The notes beneath the pieces are model-generated. The model made no database searches, was not told where the DNA came from, and saw nothing but the letters and a program-made list of their open reading frames with translations. A DNA stretch of 6,354 nt from Planctomycetaceae bacterium (lineage in GTDB: Bacteria; Planctomycetota; Phycisphaerae; Phycisphaerales; SM1A02), in contig CANHFL010000067.1 of the NCBI GenBank assembly GCA_947459855.1, positions 1-6,354 on the forward strand, written 5' to 3'. The position numbers and the translations under genes were made by a program. This document shows, piece after piece, positions 4,824 through 6,354 of this stretch (position 1 is its first letter; every line of letters begins with the position of its first letter).

Positions 4824-6354
4824 TCAGCCCTTCTTGTCCTCGTTCACCTCGTACTCGGCGTCGATGACGTCGTCCTTCTTCGCGCCGCCGCCGGTGCCGG
4901 CGGAGGCGCCCGCCGCGCCTTGCGCGCCCGCAGCCTGGGCCTGCTGGGCCGCCTGCTGCAGCTCGCCGGCCGCGTTGGTGAGGTTGGTGAGCGCGGCCTC
5001 GATGGCCGACTGGTCGTCGCCCTTCAGCTTGTCCTCCAGGTTGCTCACGGCGCCCTCGATCTTGGTGCGCGCGTCGGCGGGGCAGTTGGTGCCCAGCTCC
5101 TCGAGCTGCTTCTTCACCTGGTAGGCCACCTGCTCGGCACGGTTCTTCGTGTCGATCAGCTCGCGGCGCTTCTTGTCCTCGGCCTCGTGGGCCTCGGCGT
5201 CCTTGCGCATGCGCTCGACCTCGTCCTTCGAGAGGCCGCTCGAGCCGGTGATCTTGATCTCCTGCTTCTTGCCGGTCGCCTTGTCGGTGGCCGTCACGTT
5301 CAGGATGCCGTTGGCGTCGAGCGCGAACTCGACCTCGACCTGCGGCACGCCGCGCGGGGCCGGCGCGATGCCCGTCAGGTCGAAGCGGCCCAGCGTGCGG
5401 TTGTCCGCCGCCATCGGGCGCTCGCCCTGCAGGACCACGATGGTCACCGCGTTCTGGTTGTCGGCCGCCGTCGAGAAGACCTCCTTCTTCGAGGACGGGA
5501 TGGTCGTGTTGCGCTCGATCAGGCGCGTCATCACGCCGCCGAGCGTCTCGACGCCCAGCGAGAGCGGGGTGACGTCGAGCAGCACGACTCCCTTGACGTC
5601 GCCCTGGAGCACGCCGCCCTGGATGGCCGCGCCGATGGCGACGACCTCGTCGGGGTTGATGCTCTTGTCCAGGTTGTCCGTCTGGAAAATCTTCTTCGCC
5701 AGCTCCTGCACCTTCGGGATGCGGATCGAGCCGCCGACCATGACGACCTCGGCGACGTCGCTGGGCTTGAGCTTCGCGTCGGCCAGGGCCTTCTCGCACG
5801 GCGCGGCCAGGCGCTCGAAGAGGTCCTTGCAGAGCTCCTCGAACTTGGCGCGGCTGATCGTCACCTGCAGGTGCTTCGGGCCGCTCTGGTCGGCCGTGAT
5901 GAAGGGCAGGTTGACCGTGGTCTCGACCTGCGTCGAGAGCTCGATCTTCGCCTTCTCGGCGGCTTCCTTCAGGCGCTGCAGGGCCATCGGGTCCTTGCGG
6001 ACGTCGATGCCTTCCTTCTTGCGGAAGTCCTCGGCGATGAAGTCGATCAGGCGCTGGTCGAAGTCGTCGCCGCCGAGGTGGCCGTCGCCGTTGCTGGCGA
6101 GCACCTCGAAGACGCCGTCACCCACATCGAGCACCGAGATGTCGAACGTACCGCCGCCGAGATCGAAGACCGCGATGCGGGCGTTCTTCTTCTTCTCGAG
6201 GCCGTAGGCGAGTGCTGCAGCGGTCGGTTCATTGATGATGCGCTCGACCTTCAGGCCGGCGATCTCGCCTGCATCCTTGGTCGCCTGCCGCTGGCTGTCG
6301 TTGAAGTAGGCCGGCACGGTGATGACCGCGCGCTCGACCTTCTCGCCGAGGTAG
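4824..6354 (-). CDS. dnaK: Chaperone DnaK (Hsp70), 5' end outside window
   Basis: ATP-driven Hsp70 chaperone that binds unfolded segments and works with DnaJ and GrpE in the cytoplasm. 509 residues are visible. By alignment of T69 with E. coli T199 about 130 N-terminal residues are missing, including the first phosphate loop, so the full protein is near 640 residues. Visible numbering: [13 protein letters not shown] at 13, [13 protein letters not shown] at 39, [13 protein letters not shown] at 63 (T69 is the catalytic-site threonine), VGGSIRIP at 206, interdomain linker [12 protein letters not shown] at 256, substrate-binding beta domain to about 370, helical lid to about 465, then a flexible Ala/Gly/Gln tail (about 464-493) ending with the conserved DDVIDAEYE. 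One oddity is Ile at 210 where the family has Thr in GGSTR. It is the terminal gene before a convergent terminator, with no dnaJ downstream. Its promoter and any grpE lie outside the window. Confidence 0.97.
   Translation of the reverse strand, partial: YLGEKVERAVITVPAYFNDSQRQATKDAGEIAGLKVERIINEPTAAALAYGLEKKKNARIAVFDLGGGTFDISVLDVGDGVFEVLASNGDGHLGGDDFDQRLIDFIAEDFRKKEGIDVRKDPMALQRLKEAAEKAKIELSTQVETTVNLPFITADQSGPKHLQVTISRAKFEELCKDLFERLAAPCEKALADAKLKPSDVAEVVMVGGSIRIPKVQELAKKIFQTDNLDKSINPDEVVAIGAAIQGGVLQGDVKGVVLLDVTPLSLGVETLGGVMTRLIERNTTIPSSKKEVFSTAADNQNAVTIVVLQGERPMAADNRTLGRFDLTGIAPAPRGVPQVEVEFALDANGILNVTATDKATGKKQEIKITGSSGLSKDEVERMRKDAEAHEAEDKKRRELIDTKNRAEQVAYQVKKQLEELGTNCPADARTKIEGAVSNLEDKLKGDDQSAIEAALTNLTNAAGELQQAAQQAQAAGAQGAAGASAGTGGGAKKDDVIDAEYEVNEDKKG

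Noticed and set aside
4244..4867. A 207-codon plus-strand frame covering the small exported gene
   Set aside because: It has no ribosome binding site, an Arg-rich composition, and runs through the terminator hairpin into the 3' end of dnaK. The 4302 frame has the better start and codon pattern.
1..6354. A functional link between RNase E/G and DnaK because DnaK co-purifies with the E. coli degradosome
   Set aside because: The two genes are not in one transcription unit: ptsI, a divergent gene and a convergent terminator separate them. Nearness in the window alone does not support a shared system.

Overview
The window is GC-rich bacterial chromosome with strong G/C preference at third codon positions. 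It carries housekeeping genes rather than an obvious mobile or defence region. The ribonuclease and DnaK sequences remind me of Planctomycetota (possibly Phycisphaerae). That placement is recall of family resemblance, not a computed one, and should be treated as tentative.

Layout from left to right. (1) Positions 1-1805, minus strand: an RNase E/G-family endoribonuclease whose 3' end lies outside the window. It has an unusually long N-terminal extension of about 212 residues that is His-rich, then acidic, then Arg/Gly-rich, ahead of a normal S1/catalytic core. (2) Positions 1806-2186: a 381-base gap between ptsI and the ribonuclease gene, with several GC-rich hairpins but no convincing gene. 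(3) Positions 2187-3944, minus strand: a complete ptsI (PTS Enzyme I) with all key catalytic residues and no ptsH on either side. (4) Positions 3945-4301: a divergent intergenic region with a cluster of inverted repeats, including a strong hairpin just before the ribosome binding site of the next gene. (5) Positions 4302-4721, plus strand: a small, probably exported protein of no family I recognise. (6) Positions 4754-4789: a perfect 15-bp hairpin shared by two converging genes, probably a bidirectional terminator. (7) Positions 4824-6354, minus strand: dnaK, lacking roughly its first 130 codons because the window ends.

The recognisable genes cover RNA decay and processing, PEP-dependent phosphorelay and protein folding. 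They do not form one pathway. ptsI and the ribonuclease gene share a strand but are separated by a long gap, and dnaK is isolated from them by a convergent terminator and an opposite-strand gene. I found no CRISPR array, transposase, tRNA or rRNA. I see no clear new multi-gene system. The points most worth a second look are the composite N-terminal extension of the ribonuclease, the orphan small gene with its hairpin leader, and the long structured leader of the ribonuclease gene.
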